This document shows positions 17,380-26,580 of a DNA stretch of 64,000 bases, in pieces. Where the stretch lies: contig NZ_JH414504.1 of assembly GCF_000238075.1 (NCBI RefSeq), positions 228,332-292,331 on the forward strand, in the 5' to 3' direction. The position numbers and the translations under genes are program-made. How positions within the stretch are numbered: position 1 is the stretch's first letter; every line of letters starts with the position of its first letter. The notes under the pieces are model-generated. The model was given only the letters and a program-made list of their open reading frames with translations, was not told the origin of the DNA and ran no database searches. This DNA comes from Oribacterium asaccharolyticum ACB7. GTDB taxonomy: Bacteria; Bacillota; Clostridia; Lachnospirales; Lachnospiraceae.

Positions 17380-20300
17380 ATGGACAAAGGAACAAAGTGA
17401 AGTCATTTCCCACAGAAAAGGGAACTTATTGGTTTCCGCTGCAGCCGGTTCCGGAAAAACCGCAGTACTGGTAGAGCATGTTATTGACCGTCTCCTTGAT
17501 AAAGAGCATCCGCTGAGCCTCTCTTCCGTGGTGCTTATGACCTTTACGGAAGCTGCCGCGTCAGAAATGAAGGAAAGAATCAAGGCACGCCTAAAGGAAG
17601 CCTTTTTAGAAAGCAGGGATCCGCATATTGAACGAGAAATAGCGGAACTTCCGAATGCAAATATCAGTACCATTGATGCCTTTTGCAAGAGACTGATACA
17701 GGAAAACTACACGAGTCTTAAGATTGAACCGAATTTCCGTATCGGAGAGAAAAATGAGCTTGCACTCCTGCAAGAAGATATTGTAGAAGAGCTTTTAGAA
17801 GAGGAATACGGTAAGAAGGAGGAAAGCTTTCTTTCTTTTGTAGACCGCTATTCCACGGGAAAACAGGATAAGGGAATACAGGAGATTATTTTAAAGCTGT
17901 ATTACCTTGCTATTGCCAGTCCCTTTCCGGAAAAGTATCTGAAGACGCTTTCCGAGAACAGCAGCAGTGCTTGGAAAAACTATCTCCTCGCGAGCATCAG
18001 GAAGCGAGTGGAGGAAGCGATAGAAACGCTTAGGGAGGCTATCCGGATTTGTTCAGAAGAGGGGGGGCCTTCCGAGTATCTTGTGACGGTGGAGGAAGAT
18101 TATCAAAGCCTTTTAAGAGTAAAGGCAATCCGGTCTTCTCAAAAAGAAAATACGGAAGAGATTTTGGAAAGGAAAGAGAGCGAAAGTGGCGGAGAAGCAG
18201 CGAAGCTTTTAGAGAAAGCAGAGGAGATTTTAGAGAAATCAGAGGAGGCAGGGGCTATTCTTCGCCGTACAATTGAAGAAATACAGACGATTTCCTTTAG
18301 CCGCATAAAGAATTCCAGGGCGGAGAGAAAAGAGGAGGTTAAAGGTAGAAGAAACGCGGTAAAGGCGCTCGTACAGAAATGGCAGAAAAACTATATTCTG
18401 ATTCCTGAGGAGATAGAAGAAAAGGCGGAAACAGAGGGAAAAACTTTATTGCAGGAGGCAATCCGTCTTACCCTTCTGTTCCATGCGCGTTATCAAAAAG
18501 AAAAGCTGGAACGAAATATTCTGGATTTTTCGGATCTTGAACATTTTGCGCTAAAACTTCTCTATACGGAAAAAGACGGTGCGCTTCACTTCAGCGCCCT
18601 TGCGGACGAATTGGCACAGGAATATACGGAGATTCTCGTAGATGAGTATCAGGATTCCAATATGGTGCAGGAATATCTTGTGTCTGCCTTATCCAAAGAA
18701 CGCTTTTCGGAGGGGAATGTCTTTCAGGTCGGAGATGTAAAACAGAGTATTTACCGCTTTCGTATGGCAAGACCGGAGCTCTTCCTTCGGAAATATTATG
18801 ATGAAAGCTATCCCAAAATCTTTTTGCAGAAGAATTTCCGTTCCTTAAAAGGCGTTATCGATGCGGTAAATGCCTGTTTTTTCCGTATCATGAAAAAGGA
18901 ACTCGGCGGAATCGAGTATGATAGGGACAGCAGTCTTTTTCAGGGGAGAGAAGAAAAGGAAGATACGGACTCTCAGACAGAGCTTCTCCTTTTGGAAAAG
19001 GAAGAGAACAAGCCCGAAAAAAAGAAAGGGGAACAAACAGAGGAAGAAAAGGCGAAAGGCAAGAAGGAGGAAAAGCAAGGAGAAAAGGGCGGAGAGGCCG
19101 GCTTAGAGAAGGAGACCGACCTGCAGTTAGAGTGCCGTATGATTGCTTCCCGTGTGAAGGAATTGCATAAAAAGAATATACAGTATAAGGACATGGTTAT
19201 TCTGCTTCGCTCCCCGAAGAAAGTGGCAAAAGAGATGGTGGACATCTTTTCCGAGGAGGGAATCCCGAGCTTTGCGGTGAGTTCGGACGGTTACTACTCG
19301 CAGGTTGAGGTGGAGACGGTTCTTGCCATGCTTTCCATTATCGATAACCCGAAGCAGGATATTCCGCTTGCCGCCGTTCTTCATTCAGCTATGTTTCACT
19401 TTACGGATGAGGAGCTTTGCAGCTTAAAAATCGCGTACGGAAGCCTTTCCGAGGCACTCTGCATTTCTTTGGAGGCTATTGCCGATGGAAATATCGGTAG
19501 TGAAAATGTATGTAGTGGAAATAAACCCAGTGAAACTATTACCGGCAAAAATCTATGGAGTGGAAATACACGCAGTGAAACTATTTCCGGTGAAAATATA
19601 TGCAGTGAAAAAGAGAATCCATTGCAGGTACAACCGCCGCTTGACCAAGCGCTCTTTGAGAAATGGAAGGATTTTTGCATGAAACTGGAGCGCTATAGAA
19701 GGCTTTCCCGAAATCTTCGCGTTCATGAGCTTTTAACCCTTCTTTATGAGGAAACTTCTTACTATCTTTACGTTTCGGCGCTTCCCATGGGAGAGAAGAG
19801 AAGGGCAAACCTCGACCAACTGATTGAGGATGCTCTGCAGTTTGAAAAGGGGAGCTTCAGCGGGCTGTTCTATTTCATTCGTTATATCGAAAAGGCAAAG
19901 CAGAAGGAGTATGACGAGGGAGAGGCGAATATTTATTCGGAAAATGATGACCTTCTTCGTATTATGTCCATTCATCAGTCGAAGGGCTTGCAATTCAAGG
20001 TGGTTTTTCTTTCTTCCATACAAAAAAATTTCAACAAGCAGGATTTACGAGAGTCCATCCTGCTCGATGAAGAGCTCGGTATGGCATCGCCCTATCTCGA
20101 TCAGGAAACAAGGATTAAATACCCTTCTTTACAGCTTAGCGCCATAAAGGAAAAAATGGAGGAAGAAAATCAGGCGGAGGAGCTTAGATTGCTCTACGTT
20201 GCGATGACAAGAGCGGAAGAAAAGCTCATTATGACGGGAGTGATAAAAAACCTTGCTTCTTATCTGGAAAAGCACCCGGTGAACGAAGACATTAAGACGG

Positions 20301-21256
20301 AAGAGATAAAAAGGGCGAATTCTTATTTGGATTTTATTATGCTGGCCTTTTCAAGAAGCTTTACTGAGAGTTTGGAAAACCCGCTCGTGAAACTGCGTAC
20401 ATTTACAAGAGAAGCCCTTTCTGAAAAGAAAGAGAAAGAGGAAGGAGAAAAGTTTTCCTTTAAAGACACGCTATATTCTTATTTAGCGGAAAAATGCGAA
20501 AAAACCGTGGAAGAAGAGGAGTGGGATAAGGATTTTTCTTACCGATATCCACATGAGGAAAGTACGCATCTCTATCCGAAGTATGCCGTCTCCCTCTTAA
20601 AGAAGCAGGCGATTGAGGCAGTAAAGGAACAAGGGGATAAAGAGGGTGAAACGGGAGGAGAAAGCGAAGGGCTTAGCGAGGCGGAAAAAAGTGGAAAAAA
20701 TCGGCAAGTGTATGAAAGAAATACGGAAAAAAGAGAGAAGGGTCTCGGGGCGAAAATCGGAGACAGTTTTCACCATGCACTTGCCCTTTTTGACTACACT
20801 AAAGGCTTGGAACAACTTCCCGCTATCTTAGGCGAGGAAGAACTGAGTCTTTTAAACAAAGAGCAGTTTCAGACTTTTCTTTCCTCAAGCCTTGGAGAAT
20901 GTTTTAAAAAAGCGTATCGGGAAAAACGACTTTTCCGGGAGAAGCATTTTATGAGGGCACTACCTTATCATTCTTTATTTCCGGAAAGGGCGGAAGAGGA
21001 TGAAGTGCTTTTACAGGGAATTATCGATGCTTTTATTGTGGAGGATGACGGAATTATTCTTGTGGACTATAAGACGGACCGTGTTAAGAGCGAAGAAGAG
21101 TTGAAAGAAAGGTATCGAAAGCAAATTATGCTCTACAGCGATGCCCTGGAAGCCATTCTCGGAAAAAAGGTAAAGAGAAGAGTGCTCTATTCTTTTTATC
21201 TTGGGAAGGAAGTGGAGCTTTTGCCCCGGGAGGATATGGCGAGAATTCCGGATTGA
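17372..21256 (+). CDS. addA: ATP-dependent helicase/nuclease subunit A
   Basis: AddA is the UvrD-type helicase and second nuclease of the AddAB recombination enzyme. Walker A is AAAGSGKTAVL (about 22-32), the DExx-box is LVDEYQDSN (about 422), motif III GDVKQSIYRFRMA, motif V SIHQSKGLQFKVVF and motif VI LLYVAMTRAEEKL. The C-terminal nuclease has LQGIIDAFI and ILVDYKTDRV (about 1210-1235). Start was set at the ATG 6 bases after GGAGG, giving 1294 residues. Two low-complexity inserts are unusual: a Lys/Glu block at about 538-580 and a Ser/Gly/Asn-rich repeat block at about 705-748, both between helicase motifs and so probably surface loops. Confidence 0.95.
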   Translation: MSKWTKEQSEVISHRKGNLLVSAAAGSGKTAVLVEHVIDRLLDKEHPLSLSSVVLMTFTEAAASEMKERIKARLKEAFLESRDPHIEREIAELPNANISTIDAFCKRLIQENYTSLKIEPNFRIGEKNELALLQEDIVEELLEEEYGKKEESFLSFVDRYSTGKQDKGIQEIILKLYYLAIASPFPEKYLKTLSENSSSAWKNYLLASIRKRVEEAIETLREAIRICSEEGGPSEYLVTVEEDYQSLLRVKAIRSSQKENTEEILERKESESGGEAAKLLEKAEEILEKSEEAGAILRRTIEEIQTISFSRIKNSRAERKEEVKGRRNAVKALVQKWQKNYILIPEEIEEKAETEGKTLLQEAIRLTLLFHARYQKEKLERNILDFSDLEHFALKLLYTEKDGALHFSALADELAQEYTEILVDEYQDSNMVQEYLVSALSKERFSEGNVFQVGDVKQSIYRFRMARPELFLRKYYDESYPKIFLQKNFRSLKGVIDAVNACFFRIMKKELGGIEYDRDSSLFQGREEKEDTDSQTELLLLEKEENKPEKKKGEQTEEEKAKGKKEEKQGEKGGEAGLEKETDLQLECRMIASRVKELHKKNIQYKDMVILLRSPKKVAKEMVDIFSEEGIPSFAVSSDGYYSQVEVETVLAMLSIIDNPKQDIPLAAVLHSAMFHFTDEELCSLKIAYGSLSEALCISLEAIADGNIGSENVCSGNKPSETITGKNLWSGNTRSETISGENICSEKENPLQVQPPLDQALFEKWKDFCMKLERYRRLSRNLRVHELLTLLYEETSYYLYVSALPMGEKRRANLDQLIEDALQFEKGSFSGLFYFIRYIEKAKQKEYDEGEANIYSENDDLLRIMSIHQSKGLQFKVVFLSSIQKNFNKQDLRESILLDEELGMASPYLDQETRIKYPSLQLSAIKEKMEEENQAEELRLLYVAMTRAEEKLIMTGVIKNLASYLEKHPVNEDIKTEEIKRANSYLDFIMLAFSRSFTESLENPLVKLRTFTREALSEKKEKEEGEKFSFKDTLYSYLAEKCEKTVEEEEWDKDFSYRYPHEESTHLYPKYAVSLLKKQAIEAVKEQGDKEGETGGESEGLSEAEKSGKNRQVYERNTEKREKGLGAKIGDSFHHALALFDYTKGLEQLPAILGEEELSLLNKEQFQTFLSSSLGECFKKAYREKRLFREKHFMRALPYHSLFPERAEEDEVLLQGIIDAFIVEDDGIILVDYKTDRVKSEEELKERYRKQIMLYSDALEAILGKKVKRRVLYSFYLGKEVELLPREDMARIPD
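19488..19612 (+). repeat. Degenerate in-frame tandem repeat within addA
   Basis: Units around AGTGAAA(C/A)TATT, CCGG(C/T)(A/G)AAAAT and TATG(G/C)AGTGGAAATA recur about every 30-60 bases, encoding a Ser-Glu/Ser-Gly-Asn-rich loop. Such repeats grow or shrink by slippage, and the lengths remain multiples of three, so the helicase frame stays open. Confidence 0.6.
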
Positions 21257-21281
21257 CGGAGGGGGCATCCTAGAGTAAACT
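21253..21281 (+). promoter_or_regulatory. Promoter of RNase P RNA, overlapping the addA stop codon
   Basis: TTGACG (21253-21258) and TAAACT (21276-21281) are separated by 17 bases, predicting a start near 21288, where the rnpB P1 helix begins. The -35 hexamer includes the addA TGA. Confidence 0.7.
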
Positions 21282-21285
21282 AGAG

Positions 21286-21620
21286 CCTTAAAGTATTGTG
21301 AATGGTCGCTGCCGGGAAACCGGGAGAGGAAAGTCCGGGCTTCACAGAGCAGGATGCCTGATAACGTCAGGTTGAGGCGACTCACAGGAAAGTGCAACAG
21401 AAAATAACCGCCGTTTTTACGGTAAGGGTGAAAAGGCGATGTAAGAGATCACCGGTTCTCCGGTAACGGAGAATGCTATGTAAACCCCATCCGAAGCAAG
21501 GTCAACAGAGGGCATAAGGCTGCTCGTCTGCTCTCGGGTAGACCGCTTGAGGCTTGTGGCGACATAAGTCCTAGATAGATGACCATTTTAAACATAACCC
21601 GGCTTATAGCAATACTTTAG
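21286..21620 (+). ncRNA. rnpB: RNase P RNA component
   Basis: RNase P RNA is the catalytic part of the enzyme that removes 5' leaders from pre-tRNAs. The universally conserved pieces are present: GAGGAAAGTCCGGGC near 21330, ACAGAAAATA near 21398, GAGGGCATAAGGCTGCTC near 21508, and the 3' core with AGACCGC and TAGATAGATGACC. The ends pair as helix P1 (TTAAAGTATTG at 21288-21298 with CAATACTTTA). A hairpin with GTTCTCCGGTAACGGAGAAT lies in the variable region. Its size of about 335 bases and overall order fit a bacterial type A form, though I have not folded it fully. Confidence 0.93.
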
Positions 21621-21646
21621 CCCCCTCTTTCGAGGGGGCTTTTTTT
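21619..21646 (+). terminator. Rho-independent terminator of rnpB
   Basis: AGCCCCCTC pairs with the following GAGGGGGCT across a short TTTC-type loop and is followed by seven T residues. It immediately follows the P1 strand of RNase P RNA and separates it from the convergent cyclophilin gene. Confidence 0.92.
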
Positions 21647-21689
21647 CTTAGCTATTACGGCCGTAGGCAAAGTGCAGAATGGCTTATTT

Positions 21690-22175
21690 TTATTCTTCAA
21701 TCTCGACTTTTTCCATAATTACTTTATTGACCGGAGCATCTTGAAAACCTGTTTCTACGGAAGCGATTTCGTCAACCGTATCGAGCCCTTCAATCACCTT
21801 CCCAAAGGCGGCATATTCCCCATCCAAGTGAGGAGCATCCTCATGCATAATGAAGAATTGGGAGCCTGCAGAGTTCGGATCAAAGGCTCTTGCCATGGAA
21901 ATTACTCCACGTTCATGTTTAAGGTCATTTTTTACGCCGTTAGAGCGAAATTCTCCTTTGATTTTATATCCGGGACCGCCTGTGCCGTTTCCGGAAGGGT
22001 CACCGCCCTGAATCATAAAGCCCGGGATAATGCGGTGAAAGGTCAGGCCGTTATAAAAGCCTTTTTTTACCAAATCCAGAAAATTTTCCACCGTAACGGG
22101 AGCAATTTCAGGATATAATTCTAAGCGAATAGTCTTGCCACTATCCATGGTAATTCGTACAATAGGATTAGCCAT
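21690..22175 (-). CDS. Cyclophilin-type peptidyl-prolyl cis-trans isomerase
   Basis: Cyclophilins speed up cis-trans isomerisation of proline bonds during protein folding. The 161-residue product has the short bacterial form with FHRIIPGFMIQGGDPSGNG (about 50-68), the catalytic Arg in FHRI, and FIMHEDAPHLDGEYAAFGKV. No signal peptide is visible, so it is cytoplasmic. It lies alone on the minus strand between rnpB and the radical SAM gene, with an AGGAG site before its ATG. Confidence 0.95.
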   Translation of the reverse strand: MANPIVRITMDSGKTIRLELYPEIAPVTVENFLDLVKKGFYNGLTFHRIIPGFMIQGGDPSGNGTGGPGYKIKGEFRSNGVKNDLKHERGVISMARAFDPNSAGSQFFIMHEDAPHLDGEYAAFGKVIEGLDTVDEIASVETGFQDAPVNKVIMEKVEIEE

Positions 22176-22300
22176 TTTAGTTCTCCTTTTATTTACACGA
22201 TAATGATAACAAGGGGATTGTAACAGCTTTCAAGCTAATACACAAGAAAGACTCATGGGAAAGCTTGGATTTAGATGGATAAGGGGAGTAAAGAGAATTA

Positions 22301-23200
22301 ATGGATGAAGCTTGTGGCTTTTCTTACCGCTCTTGCGAACTCTGTGGAAGAGCATGCAAAGTAAATAGAGAAGAGGGACAAAGGGGCTTTTGTAAGGCCG
22401 GAACAAGTATGCACATCGGGCGTGCTGCAGCACATTTTTGGGAGGAACCTTGCCTTAGCGGAACAAAGGGGAGCGGAACCATTTTTTTTTCCTCCTGCGG
22501 GCTCTCCTGTGTATATTGTCAAAACCAAATGCTTTCTCGAAAAGAGTCGGGGAAAGAACTCGGTGTAGAAGAACTGGTGGAATTATTTTATCAACTGGAA
22601 GCAGAAGGATGTCATAATATCAATTTTGTGACACCGGAGCATTACAGTCCGGGGGTTCGAGAAGCTATGGTTCTTGCTCGTGAGAAAGGCTTCTCACTGC
22701 CCTTTGTTTGGAACTCTTCGGGCTATCAAAGCGCTCGGACTCTAAAAGCATTGGAAGGGCTGGTTGACATTTACCTCATGGATTTCAAATACTGGGAGGG
22801 GAGTCTGGCTGAGCGCTATTCAAAAGCAAAAAATTATCCGGAAATCGCAAAGGAAGCTTTGGAAGAAGTCATTCGACAATGTCCGGAGCTCTGTTATCGG
22901 GACGGATTATTAAAAAAAGGAGTGATATTACGACATTTACTTCTTCCGGGACAGGTTTATCAGGGAAAACGGATATTAAAATATAGTTTTTGTCGATATG
23001 GAAATCATATACTATATAGTCTTCTTTCACAGTATACTCCTTTTGGAGCATTAGATTGTTTCCCGGAAATAAACAGGAAGGTCTTCGGAAAAGAATATCA
23101 AAGGCTTGTGGATTATGCCCTTTCTTTGGGAATAGAAAAGGCTTTCATTCAAGAGGGAGAAAGTGCAAAAGAAAGCTTTATACCGGATTTTTGTGTTTAG
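22301..23200 (+). CDS. Radical SAM protein, PflA/PflX-like
   Basis: The protein contains the radical SAM cluster motif CGLSCVYC (Cys66, Cys70, Cys73), which binds a [4Fe-4S] cluster and S-adenosylmethionine, followed by FVTPEHYSPGVREA and LPFVWNSSGYQS, typical for the pyruvate formate-lyase-activating-enzyme-like PflX group. The N-terminus adds cysteines in CELCGRACKVNR and RGFCKAG, which could hold a further metal site. The target is unknown; no glycyl-radical enzyme gene is adjacent. At 299 residues it has normal length. AAGGGGAG precedes the ATG. Confidence 0.83.
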   Translation: MDEACGFSYRSCELCGRACKVNREEGQRGFCKAGTSMHIGRAAAHFWEEPCLSGTKGSGTIFFSSCGLSCVYCQNQMLSRKESGKELGVEELVELFYQLEAEGCHNINFVTPEHYSPGVREAMVLAREKGFSLPFVWNSSGYQSARTLKALEGLVDIYLMDFKYWEGSLAERYSKAKNYPEIAKEALEEVIRQCPELCYRDGLLKKGVILRHLLLPGQVYQGKRILKYSFCRYGNHILYSLLSQYTPFGALDCFPEINRKVFGKEYQRLVDYALSLGIEKAFIQEGESAKESFIPDFCV

Positions 23201-23228
23201 AATTTAGCTTTTAAGGAGAAAAAACTAA

Positions 23229-24302
23229 ATGATTAATTTTACAGTAGGCCCGGTGACGGCATCAGAGGAGGTTCTCTCTATCGGAACGGAACAGCTGCCC
23301 TATTTCAGGACGGCAGAGTTCTCCGAAATTATGCTGGAAAATGAAAAATACATCCTGAAGTACAGTAAGGCAGGAAGAAATGCTCGGGCTGTCTTTATGA
23401 CTTGCTCCAGTACAGGTTCTATGGAAGCTGTCATAATGAACTGTTTTACCAAGAGGGATAAACTATTAGTCATTAATGGAGGGAACTTTGGACAGCGTTT
23501 TGCCGATCTTTGTGAAATCCATGAAATTCCCTATGTTTCGATTGCACTTGAATATGGAAAAAAGCTGCGAAAAGAAAAGCTTTATGAATATGACGGACAG
23601 GATTTCACGGGACTTCTTGTCAATGTAGATGAAACCTCTACAGGGGTTTTATATGATGTCGAAATGCTTGGTGAATTTTGCGAGAAGAATCATTTATTTT
23701 TTGTCTGCGATTGCGTTTCCTCTTTTTTAGCGGATTCTTTCGACATGGAAAAGCTTAAGGCGGATATCATGATTACCGGTTCGCAAAAGGTTCTGGCCTG
23801 TCCTCCGGGGATTTCTATTATCGTTTTTTCTGAAAAAGCGGTAGAGAGAGTGAATTGTCTGAAAACAAGAAGTATGTACTTTAATTTAAAGTCCATGCTG
23901 AAAGATCAGGAGAGAGGGCAGACACCCTTTACTCCGGCGGTCGGAATTCTACTGCAGATTAATGTAAGACTTAAGGAGATTGAGAGACTGGGCGGTGTAG
24001 ATAAAGAAGTGGAAAGAGTAGCCCTCCAGGCAAAGGATTTTCGGGAGAAAATAAAGGGACTGCCATTTATGCTTATCTCAGAAAGTCCTGCCAATGCGGT
24101 AACTCCTTTGCATCCGCTTTCCGCCAATGCCTATGAAATTGTTCTTCGCTTGAAAGAAGAGTACGGAATTTGGGTTTGCCCGAATGGAGGAGAGTTAAGA
24201 GACTATCTTTTCCGTGTAGGGCATATCGGAGCATTGAGCCATGAGGATAACAGCACTTTGGTGAAGGCCTTCCAAGATTTAAAGTTGCGCGGGCTATTAT
24301 AG
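23229..24302 (+). CDS. Class V PLP-dependent aminotransferase (alanine-glyoxylate type)
   Basis: The 357-residue enzyme belongs to the class V aminotransferases close to serine/alanine-glyoxylate and 2-aminoethylphosphonate transaminases. The fingerprint [12 protein letters not shown] binds the PLP phosphate, DCVSSFLAD holds the pyridine-contacting Asp, and [13 protein letters not shown] carries the Schiff-base lysine (about 187). The N-terminus INFTVGPV is typical. Its substrate cannot be fixed from sequence. It lies 16 bases before glpK, so the two are probably co-transcribed. Confidence 0.82.
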   Translation: MINFTVGPVTASEEVLSIGTEQLPYFRTAEFSEIMLENEKYILKYSKAGRNARAVFMTCSSTGSMEAVIMNCFTKRDKLLVINGGNFGQRFADLCEIHEIPYVSIALEYGKKLRKEKLYEYDGQDFTGLLVNVDETSTGVLYDVEMLGEFCEKNHLFFVCDCVSSFLADSFDMEKLKADIMITGSQKVLACPPGISIIVFSEKAVERVNCLKTRSMYFNLKSMLKDQERGQTPFTPAVGILLQINVRLKEIERLGGVDKEVERVALQAKDFREKIKGLPFMLISESPANAVTPLHPLSANAYEIVLRLKEEYGIWVCPNGGELRDYLFRVGHIGALSHEDNSTLVKAFQDLKLRGLL

Positions 24303-24318
24303 TGGAAAGGAAAATAAG

Positions 24319-25821
24319 ATGATACTGGCACTGGACGCGGGAACAACGAGTACAAGAGCAATCCTTTTTAATGAGGAGGGACAGTCCGTTGCGACCGCAC
24401 AAAAGGAATTTCCGCAGTACTATCCGAAGGCGGGCTATGTAGAGCATCATGGAAATGAAATTTGGCAGGCACAACTTGCGGCTGCCAGAGAAGCAGTGGA
24501 GAAGTCCGGAGTTGCTTCTTCCGAAATCAAGGCTATCGGCATTACGAACCAGAGAGAAACGACTCTGGTTTGGGATCGGGAAACAGGTCTGCCTATTTAT
24601 CCGGCCATTGTTTGGCAGTGTAGACGAACAACGGAAATGATTGAGAAAATGACAAAGGAAAATCCCTCCGTCATACAACTTATTAAGGAAAAAACGGGTT
24701 TGGTTTTTGATCCTTATTTTTCCGCAACCAAGCTTTCCTGGATTCTGGATCATGTAAAAGGGGCCCGGGAAAGGGCGGAAAAGGGAGAACTCTGCTTTGG
24801 AACGGTGGATACCTGGCTGATATTTAATTTAAGCAAAAGGAAATGTTTTGCTACCGATTATAGTAATGCGAGCAGAACGCTTTTATTTAATATACATAGC
24901 CTTGAATGGGATGCGGAGCTTTGCGAGCTTTTCCGGATTCCTAAGTGTATGCTTCCGGAGGTTCGCCCTTCTTCTTCCTTTTTCGGGGAGACGGACGAAG
25001 AATATTTCGGAAGAAAAATTCCAATTTGCGGAGTGGCAGGAGACCAACAGGCTGCTCTTTTCGGACAATGCTGCTTCCAAAAAGGGGATGTGAAAAATAC
25101 CTATGGCACAGGTTGCTTTATGCTTATGAATACAGGAGAAGACTGCGTTCCTTCTCATCATGGCCTGCTCAGTACCATTGCCTGGGGCATTAACGATAAG
25201 GTTTACTATGCATTAGAGGGCTCTGTCTACGTTGCAGGAGCCGTGATTCAGTGGTTAAGGGATGAATTGCATCTTCTGGATGATTCCCGAGATTCGGAAT
25301 ATTTTGCCACGAAGGTGGAAGATACACATGGGTGCTATATCGTACCTGCTTTTACAGGATTGGGAGCACCATATTGGGACCCGGAGGCAAGAGGCTCCAT
25401 TACCGGTCTTACCCGGGGAGTGAATAAAAACCATATTATTCGGGCAGCCTTGGAATCAATTGCCTTTCAGAGCAGAGACCTCTTAAATGCCATGGAGCAG
25501 GATACCGGACAAAGACTGAGAAGCCTTAGGGTGGATGGAGGTGCTTCCGGAAATAACTTCCTTATGCAATTCCAGGCGGATATCATGCAGGCCTCGGTTA
25601 TTCGTCCGTCCTGTGTTGAAACCACAGCCTTGGGGGCGGCGTATCTTGCAGGTCTTTATTGCGGTTTTTATCCATCGATGAAGAGTCTGGAGGAAAGGCA
25701 TCATGTGGAGATGGAGTTCTTCCCGAAAATCCTTCGTGAGGAGAGGGAAAAGAAACTTTTGGAGTGGGAAAATGCTTTAAAGGCCAGCTTGACCGGTGTA
25801 AATGGAGATAGATTAGGATAA
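24319..25821 (+). CDS. glpK: Glycerol kinase
   Basis: Glycerol kinase phosphorylates glycerol to sn-glycerol 3-phosphate. The 500-residue length is normal for this FGGY-family enzyme. Signature blocks are LDAGTTSTRAILF at the N-terminus, ITNQRETTLVWDR (about 75), GVAGDQQAALFGQ and the second FGGY block around GGASGNNFLMQFQADI near 400. Downstream is a DUF1667 gene, a family frequently associated with glycerol-3-phosphate dehydrogenase genes, but glpA/glpB and a facilitator are not in this window. Confidence 0.96.
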   Translation: MILALDAGTTSTRAILFNEEGQSVATAQKEFPQYYPKAGYVEHHGNEIWQAQLAAAREAVEKSGVASSEIKAIGITNQRETTLVWDRETGLPIYPAIVWQCRRTTEMIEKMTKENPSVIQLIKEKTGLVFDPYFSATKLSWILDHVKGARERAEKGELCFGTVDTWLIFNLSKRKCFATDYSNASRTLLFNIHSLEWDAELCELFRIPKCMLPEVRPSSSFFGETDEEYFGRKIPICGVAGDQQAALFGQCCFQKGDVKNTYGTGCFMLMNTGEDCVPSHHGLLSTIAWGINDKVYYALEGSVYVAGAVIQWLRDELHLLDDSRDSEYFATKVEDTHGCYIVPAFTGLGAPYWDPEARGSITGLTRGVNKNHIIRAALESIAFQSRDLLNAMEQDTGQRLRSLRVDGGASGNNFLMQFQADIMQASVIRPSCVETTALGAAYLAGLYCGFYPSMKSLEERHHVEMEFFPKILREEREKKLLEWENALKASLTGVNGDRLG

Positions 25822-25838
25822 GGGAGAGACGAGATAAA

Positions 25839-26195
25839 ATGCAAGTAACCAATACTACCTGCACAGTGTGCAGAAGACATTGCTTTGTCAGTGTGGAACA
25901 TGACGATCATGAGGTTTTTGCCGTTTACGGCAATTCCTGCCACAGAGGAAAGGAAGCGGCTATAGAGGAAGCCCTAGCAAAGGAAAAGAAATTTTTCGGA
26001 GAAATCAAAATAATCGGGGATAAAGAACTCCTTCCCGTACGAACCGAAGGATTGATTCCCAAAGAGAAATTTGCTGAAGCCGAAGAATTCTGTAAAAACT
26101 TCCGCATCCCAAAGCCCATCCGGATCGGAGATGTCCTTGTGGAAAACTTTTTAAATACAGGAGTGCACTTGATTTCCCTGAAGACTGTGTCATAA
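25839..26195 (+). CDS. DUF1667 protein, cysteine-rich
   Basis: The 118-residue product has the DUF1667 pattern: an N-terminal CTVCRRHC pair, GNSCHRGKEAAIEEAL and a C-terminal PVRTEGLIPKEK region. Family members commonly lie next to glycerol-3-phosphate dehydrogenase genes, and several are annotated as Fe-S or zinc-type accessory proteins. The closeness to glpK (17 bases) fits an oxidative glycerol role. In many homologues the second cysteine pair binds a cluster with the first; the same four cysteines are visible here. Confidence 0.8.
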   Translation: MQVTNTTCTVCRRHCFVSVEHDDHEVFAVYGNSCHRGKEAAIEEALAKEKKFFGEIKIIGDKELLPVRTEGLIPKEKFAEAEEFCKNFRIPKPIRIGDVLVENFLNTGVHLISLKTVS

Positions 26196-26202
26196 AAAGC
26201 TT

Positions 26203-26393
26203 GGAGTCGAAAAATATATCTGTAGATTTTCATACTGTATGGCTCTGAAAAGGGGCAATCTGAGCCCGTGGGTACTTGCGAAAAACAAATGAAATGCAGT
26301 TTTTCGCTTAGTATCCCCTACGTGGCGAGGTTAGCGAGAGCGTGCCCCGATTCCGAGCCATACAGTGTGGAAAAGTGTATTTTTTTCGACTCC
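26203..26393. repeat. Nested inverted-repeat element (MITE-like or structured RNA)
   Basis: Four pairs of complementary arms are stacked inside one another: GGAGTCGAAAAA (26203-26214) with TTTTTCGACTCC (26382-26393); CATACTGTATGGCTC (26231-26245) with GAGCCATACAGTGTG (26355-26369), one G-T pair; GGGGCA (26252-26257) with TGCCCC (26343-26348); and GCGAAAAAC (26278-26286) with GTTTTTCGC (26299-26307), extended by TACT/AGTA. The element is directly followed by ATG and eight T residues. It has no convincing ORF. It fills most of the gap between DUF1667 and the suf promoter. A miniature transposable element or a long structured RNA ending in a terminator are both possible. Confidence 0.65.
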
Positions 26394-26435
26394 ATGTTTT
26401 TTTTCTATAATCCTATAAAATTACTAGGAATACTA

Positions 26436-26464
26436 TTGTCACAACAAAGCTACTGCTTTATAAT
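26436..26464 (+). promoter_or_regulatory. Promoter of the suf operon
   Basis: TTGTCA (26436-26441) and a perfect TATAAT (26459-26464) are separated by 17 bases. The transcript would have a leader of about 110 bases before sufC. I see no clear IscR- or SufR-type palindrome. Confidence 0.78.
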
Positions 26465-26580
26465 GCGTGAAATGTAAGAGAGGGAGAGAAATTACAATAA
26501 ATAATACTCAACTTTCTGCTTAGTGGATTATGGAATATTCATATCGCTTAAGAGAGGGCGGTATAGTAGATGGAGGAATT

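Noticed and set aside
24073..24753. 226-codon minus-strand frame inside the aminotransferase and glpK genes
   Set aside because: It lies opposite two well-conserved enzymes and has no family match, no ribosome site and no promoter; it reflects codon composition of the plus strand.
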